64,000 nt of DNA from Massilia violaceinigra. GTDB lineage: Bacteria; Pseudomonadota; Gammaproteobacteria; Burkholderiales; Burkholderiaceae_D. The stretch is from NCBI RefSeq assembly GCF_002752675.1, contig NZ_CP024608.1, positions 1,674,001 through 1,738,000 of the forward strand, in the 5' to 3' direction. Made by a program: the position numbers and the translations under genes. Positions 34,118 through 42,166 of the stretch are shown here, piece by piece; within the stretch, counting starts at the first letter, position 1, and every line of letters starts with the position of its first letter. The notes under the pieces were generated by a model. The model saw nothing but the letters and a program-made list of their open reading frames with translations, did no database searches and was not told the origin of the DNA.

Positions 34118-36133
34118 TCAGGGAACCGGCTGGTCCTGCCGCTCCAGAAGCGCTGTGAGGGTAGCCACCAGTTCCGTCACGATAAACGGCTTTGCCACAT
34201 GCGCCTGAAAACCGGCATCGAACGCCCGCTGGCGATCCAGGGTGCTGGCGAATGCGGTCAGGGCCACCGCCGGCAGCGTGTCGCCCGCAAAGCCACGCCG
34301 CCGGATCTCGCCGATCAGCTGGTAGCCATCCATCTGCGGCATGCCGATATCGCTAACGACCACGTCGAGCGCCTCGCTACCGAGCAAATCGAGCGCGAGC
34401 AGCGCCGATGGTGCCGTGAGCACGTGCGCGCCATGCGCGCTGAGCACGTCTTTAAGCAACTCGCGCGTATCGGCGGCGTCTTCCACGAGGAGAATGCGGC
34501 GCTGTGCAAGCATGCGCGACTGCGCCGCCGGCAGCGCCGGGTGCTGGTGGGCAGGCCCTGTGCCGTCGCCCGCAGAGACAACAGGAAAGCGTAGCGTAAA
34601 GCTGGTGCCGAGCCCGCGCCCCGGACTGGTCACCGCAATGGTCCCTGAATGCAGTTCGGCGAGCTGTTTCGCAATCGACAGGCCGATTCCCAGGCCGCCA
34701 TAGCGGCGCGTGCTCGAGGCGTCTTCCTGGCCGAATTTGTCGAACACATACGGCAGGAATTCGGCAGCGATGCCGCACCCGGTGTCTTCGATGACGATCT
34801 GCACGAGGCTGTGCGAGACGAGCGACGCGCGCACGTGAACCGTGCCTCCTTCCGGCGTGAACTTGATTGAATTACTCAGGATATTGTAGAGCACCTGCTG
34901 GAGCCGGTACACGTCGCCCGCGATCGTCACCGCGCCGACTGCATATTGCGTCATCAGCTTGAGCTGCTTGGCGTCGGTCATTGCCTGCACCGAATCAGTG
35001 GCCGCGCGCAGCAGGTCGAGCACCGCGATGTTGTGCAGTTGCAGGGTGAGCTTGCCGGTGACGATCGCGGACACATCCAGCAGATCCTCGATCAGCTTGG
35101 CCTGCAGCTTGGCATTGCGTTCGATAATATTGAGCGAGTACTGCAGGTCGGGCGCATCGCGGTGCTGAATGCGCAGAAGTTGCGTACGACCGATGACCGC
35201 GCTGAGCGGCGTGCGCAGCTCATGCGAGAGCAGGGCAAGGAATTCGTCCTTGATGCGCCCCAGGCGCTCGGCATTCTGGCGCCCCGCACGTTCCATTTCG
35301 ATGGCGCGCACGACGTCGGAGACATCGCGCGCCGAGATCGAGGTACCGATAAACGTATGGTGTTCATCCTGCACCCGTGCCAGCGACACTTCCAGGTGCA
35401 GCGTTTGCGCATCGATGACGGTGCTCATTTTCGCTGTCAATGGCGATGCGCCGGCATGGATACGCGTCAGCAGCGTACCGAGCATGGCTGACCAGAACGG
35501 CAGCTCGGCAGCCGGCTGGTTGTGCCGCGGACGACACTGGAACAGCCGCTCCGCCCCCGTGCTCCAATACAGGACGTTATCGCGCGGGCCCAGCGAGAAA
35601 ATCGCATCCGACGAGTGCTGCAGCAAACTGGCCAGGTAATGCTCCGAAATCACCGATTGGCGATAGGCGACGCTATCGACCGGTTTGGGTTCCGCCAGCC
35701 GGACGTTGGCGCGGTCCAGGGTGGTGCGCAGGCGCGAGCGCTGGCGGCTTGCCTGCACTGCGCGCATCAACTTCTCGCCCAGGCGCGGATCTCCCAGCGC
35801 CACCAGGGACCAGTTCGGGCCGAGCATGGGCACATAGCGCAATTCGGTCTGCACCGCCTCGAACTGTTCCCAGGCCGGTACGAAGAGAATCTGTCCGACC
35901 GGCCAGACAGTGCGAATCTGCCGGGCGATCGAGGCAGAATTGCCGACGCCGGGCCCGACCAGAACGACAGACGGTTCGCGGTCCTGGCCGATCAGGTCCT
36001 GGATGCACTCGACGGCGTCGGCCGGCGCAGCCAGGACGGCGTCGAGCTGCAGCTCCTTGAGCGGCTGCGCGAGCGCGCCATCGATGTCCGCGTGCGGGTC
36101 CGGGACGATGAGAAGGATGAGTTTATAGTTCAC
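34118..36133 (-). CDS. Hybrid sensor histidine kinase/response regulator
   Basis: A 671-residue cytoplasmic signalling protein without membrane helices. Order: an N-terminal receiver-like or atypical domain (about 1-130, LVGPGVGNSASIARQI), a PAS region (about 165-280, SSDAIFSLGPRDNVLYWS), HisKA with LSHELRTPLSA (His about 304), HATPase_c with ILSNSIKFTPEGG (N box about 421) and a C-terminal receiver with SDIGMPQMDGY (Asp about 594). It can autophosphorylate and relay to its own receiver; no DNA-binding output or partner regulator is adjacent. The signal is unknown. It is followed in seven bases by the acyl-CoA dehydrogenase-like gene upstream on the strand. Confidence 0.9.
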   Translation of the reverse strand: MNYKLILLIVPDPHADIDGALAQPLKELQLDAVLAAPADAVECIQDLIGQDREPSVVLVGPGVGNSASIARQIRTVWPVGQILFVPAWEQFEAVQTELRYVPMLGPNWSLVALGDPRLGEKLMRAVQASRQRSRLRTTLDRANVRLAEPKPVDSVAYRQSVISEHYLASLLQHSSDAIFSLGPRDNVLYWSTGAERLFQCRPRHNQPAAELPFWSAMLGTLLTRIHAGASPLTAKMSTVIDAQTLHLEVSLARVQDEHHTFIGTSISARDVSDVVRAIEMERAGRQNAERLGRIKDEFLALLSHELRTPLSAVIGRTQLLRIQHRDAPDLQYSLNIIERNAKLQAKLIEDLLDVSAIVTGKLTLQLHNIAVLDLLRAATDSVQAMTDAKQLKLMTQYAVGAVTIAGDVYRLQQVLYNILSNSIKFTPEGGTVHVRASLVSHSLVQIVIEDTGCGIAAEFLPYVFDKFGQEDASSTRRYGGLGIGLSIAKQLAELHSGTIAVTSPGRGLGTSFTLRFPVVSAGDGTGPAHQHPALPAAQSRMLAQRRILLVEDAADTRELLKDVLSAHGAHVLTAPSALLALDLLGSEALDVVVSDIGMPQMDGYQLIGEIRRRGFAGDTLPAVALTAFASTLDRQRAFDAGFQAHVAKPFIVTELVATLTALLERQDQPVP

Positions 36134-36140
36134 GGCGCTG

Positions 36141-37289
36141 TCACAGTAACGGCAAGCCCAGCAAAGAGCGCCCGGTCCAGATTTTCAGCATATCGGTCGT
36201 GGGCGACATCACATGCCCGGCGCGTGCATCGCGCAGCATCTGGCTCACCCGGCTGTTCTCGCGGTAGGCGATCCCGCCGCAAATCGTCATCGCTTCATTG
36301 GTGACCGCCACGGCGGTTTCGGCGGCATCGGCCTTGCAGGACAAAATGAACGGGAGCGCGTCCGGGTCGCCGCGGTCGCCGCGTTCTCCGGCTGCGTACA
36401 GCAGTTGCCGTGTCTTTTCGATGGACCTCCACATGTCGGCGTACTTCATCTGCAACTGCTCGATGTGGCGCAACGAGTCGCCGGTATGGCTGTAGCGCCG
36501 CGTGCGCAGATGCTCGCCAACGGCCTCGAGTGCTGATTGCGCGATGCCGAGGTAACTGCCCGCCATTGCCATGAGAAAGTAGGGCGCGATGACTTCGAAC
36601 ACGTACCAGATCTGGTCGCCAGTATCGCCCAACAGATTGGTGAGCGGCACGCGCGCATCCGTCAGACGCATACCGCGTGAAGAGTTTCCGCGCATGCCGA
36701 AGCCGTGCCAGGGTTCCAGCCATTCGACCCCGGCTGTGTCGCTGTCGACGATCAGGCAGCTCAAGTCGCCAATTTCGCCGGAATCCGGACTCAGTGCCGA
36801 GATCACGTACGAGTCGGCGCGCCCGCCGTTGGTGACGAACTGCTTGGTTCCATTGACCAGGAACTGGCCTGCGGCGAGGGTGATCAGCGTTTCGGAAAGA
36901 TAGAAGTTGGCGCCGGTCCCGCTTTCGGACAGGGCCAGGGTGGTGATATGCTCCCCGCGCGCAATCTTGCTCAGGTAATTCTCGGATTGGTAGGAGGTCG
37001 CCTTGGCGGCGATCACGGCCGTCCCCACGCAATGCATGCCGAAGCACAGCGCGGACGACGGGCAGGCCTTGCCCAGCGTTTCGGTCAGCACCGCCAGCGC
37101 GAGCAGGCCCTGGCCATGGCCGCCGAGTTGTTCAGGCACTTGCAGGCCCATCAGCCCGGCCTTCGACAGCGCGGCCATCGAACGGGCAGGCCAGGCGGCC
37201 TCGCTGTCGACCTCGGAAGCGAAAGGAGCGATCTCGCTGGCGACAGTCGCTGCGGTATCTTTCAGCCTGAGTAGTTTGGTCGCAAACAT
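36141..37289 (-). CDS. Acyl-CoA dehydrogenase family flavoprotein
   Basis: A 382-residue FAD enzyme. The middle segment ALSESGTGANF and the C-terminal helices with ICGGIAYRENSRVSQMLRDARAGHVM match the acyl-CoA dehydrogenase fold; the latter resembles the RD-R-I pattern. The catalytic Glu is not obvious: the usual E position reads MSPTTDM, so activity on acyl-CoA should be treated as unproven, and a flavin monooxygenase-like role (as in some Dsz/HpaB relatives) is an alternative. Start at 37289 is favoured by AGGA eight bases upstream; an ATG three codons earlier lacks one. Confidence 0.78.
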   Translation of the reverse strand: MFATKLLRLKDTAATVASEIAPFASEVDSEAAWPARSMAALSKAGLMGLQVPEQLGGHGQGLLALAVLTETLGKACPSSALCFGMHCVGTAVIAAKATSYQSENYLSKIARGEHITTLALSESGTGANFYLSETLITLAAGQFLVNGTKQFVTNGGRADSYVISALSPDSGEIGDLSCLIVDSDTAGVEWLEPWHGFGMRGNSSRGMRLTDARVPLTNLLGDTGDQIWYVFEVIAPYFLMAMAGSYLGIAQSALEAVGEHLRTRRYSHTGDSLRHIEQLQMKYADMWRSIEKTRQLLYAAGERGDRGDPDALPFILSCKADAAETAVAVTNEAMTICGGIAYRENSRVSQMLRDARAGHVMSPTTDMLKIWTGRSLLGLPLL

Positions 37290-37654
37290 GTTGGGCATCC
37301 TGTCCTGTCGAAAAAGCAAGCTCGGCGGCAGATCCGGGGAGGTGGCGCCAGATGCGATGTGTCGCTTAGGTAAATACAATTGTAGCGTTTTTGCTATCGG
37401 AACATATTTTCAATGGCCGCAATCGAACGGTCCGGGGCAGGCCTCGTTTTTCCCGCCTCGAGGGGTGGGGGAGCGGCCTTGCCAAGCCTGCCGAAGGCAT
37501 GCTGGCGCCCTCGCTAGCGCGGCAGCGCTGCGAGGTGGCCGGGGCGGTGCCGGGCGAACCGGTCAGCGCTGGCGTTCCCGCGCAGGTGGCGAGGGCCAGG
37601 AGCGCGCCGAGCAGGCGCTTCCCGCCGCGGGCCTGGCCGGCCCAGGCGTGCCGA
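37290..37654. other. 365-bp intergenic region, no firm gene
   Basis: Between the acyl-CoA dehydrogenase start and the end of oxyR (both minus strand). It must hold the dehydrogenase promoter. A GC3-rich minus-strand frame passing through 37366-37600 reads a possible lipobox (LALATC) but starts inside oxyR and ends in low-complexity sequence, so it is not called. The region 37600-37655 contains an imperfect GC-rich inverted repeat that may terminate oxyR. Confidence 0.5.
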
Positions 37655-38626
37655 TCATCGTGCAGCGGGTTGCATATCCCCATCGGGAACGGCCCGATCA
37701 GGCACGAACATCTCGACGCCCGGAAGGTCGCAGGCGGCAACCGCCTCGCACACCGCTTCGATCGCGGCGCGGCGGGTGAAACTCTTGCGCCAGACGATGA
37801 CCACGCGGCGCTCGGGCACCGGCGCCTCGAACGGCACGAAGGCCAGCATGCTGCTGCGCGAATGCATGTCCGGCACCGAGGCGCGCGGCAGCACGGTCAG
37901 GCCGATGCCGCTGGCAACCATGTGGCGGATCGTTTCCAGCGACGAACCTTCAAAGGTGCGCTGCATGCCGTTGCCCGGCGACGAGAAGCGCGCCATTTCC
38001 GGACACACTTCCAGCACCTGGTCGCGGAAACAGTGACCGTTGCCTAATAACAACATCGTTTCGGATTTCAAATCCTGGGCCGAGATAGCGCTGCGCTTGG
38101 CCCACGGGTGGTTTTGCGGCACGGCCACGACGAACGGTTCGTCGTACAGGGTTTGCATCGACATCCCATGTTCGGGCAGCGGCAGCGCCATGATGGCCGC
38201 GTCCAGTTCGCCCTGGCGCAGCAGTTCGAGCAGGCGCACGGTGAAATTTTCCTGCAAGATCAGCGGCATCTGCGGCACCCGCTCGATGATGTTCTTCACC
38301 AGCGGCGGCAACAGGTACGGGCCGATGGTGTAGATCACCCCCAGGCGCAGGGGCCCGGCCAGCGGGTCCTTGTTCTGCTTGGCGAGTTCCTTGATGGCGG
38401 CGGTCTGTTCCAGCACGCGTTCGGCCTGCGCGATGATCTGCGCCCCGAGCGGGGTGACGGAAATTTCCGCGCCCCCGCGCTCGAACAGCACCACGCCGAG
38501 CTCGTCTTCGAGCTTCTTGATCGCGACCGACAACGTGGGTTGGGCGACGTAACACGCTTCGGCGGCGTGTCCGAAATGTCTCGCACGCGCGACGGCAACG
38601 ATATATTTCAGTTCAGTCAGGGTCAT
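37655..38626 (-). CDS. oxyR: Hydrogen-peroxide sensor OxyR (LysR family)
   Basis: A 323-residue LysR-type regulator. The N-terminal winged helix (TELKYIVAVARARHFGHAAE) is followed by a substrate domain carrying GHCFRDQVLEVC, with Cys199 and Cys208 at exactly the positions of the redox pair in E. coli OxyR. Oxidation to the disulfide activates peroxide-defence genes. Start MTLTEL is the family start; upstream codons are not conserved. The gene is divergent from a PilT/PilU-like ATPase gene with a 153-bp AT-rich gap; whether OxyR acts on that promoter is unknown. Confidence 0.95.
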   Translation of the reverse strand: MTLTELKYIVAVARARHFGHAAEACYVAQPTLSVAIKKLEDELGVVLFERGGAEISVTPLGAQIIAQAERVLEQTAAIKELAKQNKDPLAGPLRLGVIYTIGPYLLPPLVKNIIERVPQMPLILQENFTVRLLELLRQGELDAAIMALPLPEHGMSMQTLYDEPFVVAVPQNHPWAKRSAISAQDLKSETMLLLGNGHCFRDQVLEVCPEMARFSSPGNGMQRTFEGSSLETIRHMVASGIGLTVLPRASVPDMHSRSSMLAFVPFEAPVPERRVVIVWRKSFTRRAAIEAVCEAVAACDLPGVEMFVPDRAVPDGDMQPAAR

Positions 38627-38779
38627 ATGGGTGCGGGCAGGAAGAAGACAGGCGCGGCGCGACTGTCGTGACACGAAGTTGCTTGTGCGTCAGCAAAGAA
38701 ATTATATTCTACCGGAATGCAGTCGATATAATTGTGCCGCAGGCGGATTTTCGACCTGCCGACCATTTGAAAGGCGAGC

Positions 38780-39958
38780 ATGTCCACCACTTTTGGCCCT
38801 CTGGAAGCGCAGGCCTACATCCATAAATTACTGACCGTGATGCACCATCAGGGCGGTTCCGACCTGTTCATCTCGGCCGATTTTCCTCCGAGCATGAAGT
38901 TTCAGGGCTCCATGAAACCGATGAGTCAGCAAAAGCTCACCGGCGAAGTCACGCGTGCGCTGGCCCTGTCGTTAATGAACGACAAGCAACGCAATGAGTT
39001 CGAGAAGGAAATGGAATGTAATTTTGCAATTTCTTTGCCGAATGTGTGTCGTTTCCGCGTCAATGTATACGTGCAGCAGCAGTGCGTGGCGATGGTGGTG
39101 CGGACGATCGCGTCCGAAATCCCGAATTTCGAGAAACTCGACCTGCCGGAAGTGCTGAAAGATGTCGTGATGACCAAGCGCGGGCTGGTGCTGGTGGTAG
39201 GCGGCACGGGCTCGGGCAAGTCGACCACCCTGGCGGCGATGATCGATTACCGCAACGCCAATTCGGCGGGGCACATCATCACGGTGGAAGACCCGGTCGA
39301 GTACGTCCACAGGAACAAGAGCTGCCTGATCACCCACCGCGAAGTGGGGGTGGACACGCATTCGTGGCACGCGGCGCTGAAAAACACCCTGCGCCAGGCG
39401 CCGGACGTGATCCTGATCGGCGAAATCCGCGATACCGAAACGATGGAGCACGCGATCGCGTTCGCCGAGACGGGCCACCTGTGCCTGGGCACCCTGCATG
39501 CGAATAACTCGAACCAGACCATGGACCGCATCATCAACTTCTTCCCGGAAGAGCGGCGCAACCAGTTGCTGATGGACCTGTCGTCGAACCTGCGCGCGAT
39601 CGTCTCGCAGCGGCTGGTGCGCACGGAAGACGGGAAGGGGCGCAAGGCGGCGATCGAGATCTTGCTCAATACGGCCACGATCAGCGAGATGATCCTGAAG
39701 GGGAATTTCCAGTCGATCAAGGAGATCATGCACAAGTCGCGCGAGCTGGGCATGTGCACCTTCGACCAGGCGCTGTACGAGTTGTACAACCGCGGGCAGA
39801 TTGGCTACGACGAAGCGATCCGCAACGCCGACTCGGCCAACGGCCTGCGCCTGCAGATCAAACTGCGCGGCGACCGCAAGGAACCCGGCACCGCCACCGC
39901 ATCGCGCTCGAACGATTTGTCGATGGCGGTCGATGAGGATGAGGAAGAGGCAGAGTAA
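38780..39958 (+). CDS. Third PilT/PilU-family ATPase
   Basis: A 392-residue ATPase clearly related to PilU (HHQGGSDLFISADFPPSMK, EECNF-type segment, RQAPDVILIGEIRDTETM, LGTLHANNS). Walker A GGTGSGKST lies at 141-149 and all catalytic boxes appear intact. It differs from the pilU at 25109 in a longer N-terminus and an acidic C-terminal tail (DEDEEEAE). It stands alone, divergent from oxyR, away from pilTU. Likely a retraction-type motor with a specialised role or partner; alternatively a second PilU. Followed by REP palindromes. Confidence 0.9.
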   Translation: MSTTFGPLEAQAYIHKLLTVMHHQGGSDLFISADFPPSMKFQGSMKPMSQQKLTGEVTRALALSLMNDKQRNEFEKEMECNFAISLPNVCRFRVNVYVQQQCVAMVVRTIASEIPNFEKLDLPEVLKDVVMTKRGLVLVVGGTGSGKSTTLAAMIDYRNANSAGHIITVEDPVEYVHRNKSCLITHREVGVDTHSWHAALKNTLRQAPDVILIGEIRDTETMEHAIAFAETGHLCLGTLHANNSNQTMDRIINFFPEERRNQLLMDLSSNLRAIVSQRLVRTEDGKGRKAAIEILLNTATISEMILKGNFQSIKEIMHKSRELGMCTFDQALYELYNRGQIGYDEAIRNADSANGLRLQIKLRGDRKEPGTATASRSNDLSMAVDEDEEEAE

Positions 39959-40001
39959 GCTCTTCGTCGTTACCGCTACCCCCCGTCGTTTCCCGCCACC
40001 A

Positions 40002-40086
40002 CATCGTCGTTCCCGCGCAGGCGGGAACCCAAGTTTTCTCGGCTTAGCAACGGGCTTGGGTTCCCGCCTGCGCGGGAACGACGATG
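40002..40086. repeat. REP palindrome, perfect 32-base arms
   Basis: The 32-base sequence starting CATCGTCGTTCCCGCGCAGG (40002-40033) is repeated as its exact reverse complement at 40055-40086, with a 21-base interior. Degenerate partial copies (CGTCGTT-CCGC) occur just before it at 39965-40000. The same family, diverged, occurs at 53397-53498. It can fold into a very stable hairpin and may also insulate the flanking plus-strand genes. Confidence 0.9.
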
Positions 40087-40116
40087 CTATCTAATTGAAT
40101 TACACGGTAAGCCCCC

Positions 40117-40590
40117 ATGCCCGACTTCGAAAACAAAATCTGCACCCGCCTTGATCTCGCCGCCCGCGTCGCCGCCCTGCCCAAACCGGTAGTGCTGACC
40201 AACGGCGTCTTCGACATCCTGCACCGTGGCCACGTCACCTACCTCGCCCAAGCGCGCGCCCTGGGCGCCTCGCTGGTGGTCGCGGCCAACACCGACGCCT
40301 CGGTCAAACGCCTCGGCAAGGGCGACGACCGTCCGCTCAACACCGCCCAGGACCGCATGGCCGTGCTGGCTGCGCTCGAATCGGTCAGCCTGGTCGTCGA
40401 CTTCGACGAAGACACCGCGCTCGAAGTAGTCCTCGAAGCGCGACCGGACATCTACGCCAAGGGCGGCGACTACGACATGCAGGCCATTCCCGAAGGCCAG
40501 GCCGTGCTGGCCTACGGCGGCCAGGCCATCGCCATCGATTTCGAACACGACCGCTCGACCACCAAGCTGCTGTCGAAAATCCGCACATAA
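40117..40590 (+). CDS. rfaE2: D-glycero-beta-D-manno-heptose 1-phosphate adenylyltransferase
   Basis: A 157-residue stand-alone cytidylyltransferase-like domain corresponding to the C-terminal half of HldE. The HxGH-type motif DILHRGHVTYL has His36 and His39; GANTDASVKRL and the ending STTKLLSKIR complete the family pattern (quoted in part). It activates heptose-1-phosphate with ATP for lipopolysaccharide core synthesis. The kinase half (HldE-N/RfaE1) is not in the window. Eleven bases later begins a nucleotidyltransferase-like gene, possibly in the same operon. Confidence 0.93.
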   Translation: MPDFENKICTRLDLAARVAALPKPVVLTNGVFDILHRGHVTYLAQARALGASLVVAANTDASVKRLGKGDDRPLNTAQDRMAVLAALESVSLVVDFDEDTALEVVLEARPDIYAKGGDYDMQAIPEGQAVLAYGGQAIAIDFEHDRSTTKLLSKIRT

Positions 40591-40600
40591 GGAGTCTGCC

Positions 40601-41659
40601 ATGGGTGGAAACGCCATGAAACACGTCGGCGTCACCCGCCAGTCGGCCGCCGATTACGCCGCCATCACCGCCGCCACGATCGACAAGCTGCGCGCGCTGT
40701 TCCCCGCGATTCGCTGCCAGCCGATCCTCGCCTACGGCCAAAAGGAAACCTTCGGCGACAGCGACATCCTGATCGAATCGACCCACCTGCCGCCCGACTG
40801 GATCGAGCAGGTCAAAGCCGCCTTCGCGCCGCAGGACCTGATCGTCAATGGCGACGTGGTCTCCTTCGATTTCCGCTCGATGCAGATCGACCTGATCACC
40901 ACCCCGGCCGAAGAAATGGAATTCGCCGCCTCGTACTACGCCTTCAACGACCTGGGAAACCTGATGGGCCGGATCGCCCACAAGATGGGCCTCAAGTACG
41001 GCCATGACGGCCTGTGGAAACTCCTGCGCGACAACGACCAGGTGTTCGCCGAGATCCTCATCACGCGCGACGTCGCCAAAACGTTCGCCCTGCTCGGCTA
41101 CGACCACGTGCGCTATCTGGCCGGCTTCGAGAAGCTCGACGACGTGTTCCGCTTCGCCGCCTCGACCCCGTATTTCCATCGCCAGATTTACCTGCTCGAC
41201 AACCGCAATGCCGCCAGCCGCGTGCGCGACGCCAAGCGGCCGTCGTACACCGCGTTCCTGACATGGATCGAAGACAAACCGGAACTCGACCGCTATACCT
41301 GGTCAGCCTGGGATGGCGGCAGGAACTCGCCCGAGCGCGATGCCGAACGGGCCGACTGGGAGCAGCGCATCTTCAACGACATCTTCCTTGATGCGCGCCC
41401 GCAATACCTGGCGGCCATCGATGAGCATGAAACCCACAAGCGCGCCAAACTGGTCTGGAACGGCACGTTCGTCGCCGCGCAAACCGGCTACCAGGGCAGG
41501 GAACTGGGCGAATTCATGGCCGCGTGCCGCGCGAACTTCATGAACGCGCCGCACGACCCTGCGCTGTCGTTCGAGCGGTGGGTGCTGACCCTCGCGCCGG
41601 AAGATATTGTCAACCACGTCCACGCTGTTCAGCAGACCTGGCTGTCGCGTGGAGCGTAG
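40601..41659 (+). CDS. Nucleotidyltransferase-fold protein of unknown function
   Basis: A 352-residue protein. Near residues 45-57 AYGQKETFGDSDILIE has the GS/D-x-D pattern of polymerase-beta-type nucleotidyltransferases, and VSFDFRSMQIDLI supplies a possible third Asp. The rest is helical, with conserved-looking aromatic residues and RDAKRPSYTAFL. I do not recognise a named family. The start at 40601 has AGGAG at seven bases. It follows the heptose adenylyltransferase closely. The function is open: tRNA/antibiotic nucleotidylation or a toxin-like activity are possible. Confidence 0.7.
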   Translation: MGGNAMKHVGVTRQSAADYAAITAATIDKLRALFPAIRCQPILAYGQKETFGDSDILIESTHLPPDWIEQVKAAFAPQDLIVNGDVVSFDFRSMQIDLITTPAEEMEFAASYYAFNDLGNLMGRIAHKMGLKYGHDGLWKLLRDNDQVFAEILITRDVAKTFALLGYDHVRYLAGFEKLDDVFRFAASTPYFHRQIYLLDNRNAASRVRDAKRPSYTAFLTWIEDKPELDRYTWSAWDGGRNSPERDAERADWEQRIFNDIFLDARPQYLAAIDEHETHKRAKLVWNGTFVAAQTGYQGRELGEFMAACRANFMNAPHDPALSFERWVLTLAPEDIVNHVHAVQQTWLSRGA

Positions 41660-41675
41660 TGCCTATTGGAGAAGA

Positions 41676-42050
41676 ATGAACCCACGCCGTCATCTCTTGC
41701 ATGTGACCGTACTCATGGTGGGTCTCTGCACACCATTTGCCGCATTTGCGAATCCCAGTGTGACAGGACAGGCGGTTGCCTTTTATGGGATATACATGTT
41801 CGGTCCATTCATGCAGTCGCTGCTTTTCCTTTGTTATTTTCTCTGTATTACGCGCCGCCCATTTCGCCAGAAAATGACGATGCTGGCGCTGCTGTTCATG
41901 ACCGCGCTGATGCTGGGACCGTTCCTGTTTTATGTGATGAATGGTCTGTCCCAGGTGGGCCTGGTTCTGCTCTGGATTGTGCCGGTGCTGGCGGTCATGG
42001 CTTACGCAATGGCGCATCCGCCCGAGGCAGACGAACCGGATCCATCGTAA
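41676..42050 (+). CDS. Small integral membrane protein
   Basis: Encodes 124 residues with a signal-like first segment (cleavage possible after AFA near residue 24), then helices at about 32-55, 64-85 and 90-112. GGAGAAG precedes the ATG by a few bases. No family recognised. It lies 16 bases after the nucleotidyltransferase-like gene on the same strand and may be co-transcribed. Confidence 0.65.
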   Translation: MNPRRHLLHVTVLMVGLCTPFAAFANPSVTGQAVAFYGIYMFGPFMQSLLFLCYFLCITRRPFRQKMTMLALLFMTALMLGPFLFYVMNGLSQVGLVLLWIVPVLAVMAYAMAHPPEADEPDPS

Positions 42051-42055
42051 TCGAC

Positions 42056-42166
42056 ATGATCGCCGCACAACGCGGCGGGGCGCGCTGGGACGTGTTCACG
42101 ACGCTCGATTCGGCGTTCGAAGACATCGCCGGCGCCGGCGCGTGTCTGCGGCGCAGTATCGCCTAA
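42056..42166 (+). other. Possible gene fragment or 36-residue mini-ORF
   Basis: Reads MIAAQRGGARWDVFTTLDS then a short tail before TAA. Codon bias looks protein-coding (GC3-rich), but there is no Shine-Dalgarno and no recognised family. It overlaps the last bases of the convergent LacI gene. It may be the truncated end of a former gene. Confidence 0.35.

Noticed and set aside
37366..37740. Minus-strand frame with a possible lipobox (LALATC) beyond the oxyR end
   Set aside because: It begins inside oxyR, lacks a ribosome site and ends in low-complexity sequence; only a weak possibility.
39961..40086. CRISPR array
   Set aside because: The repeats are inverted arms of a palindrome, without regular direct repeats and unique spacers.
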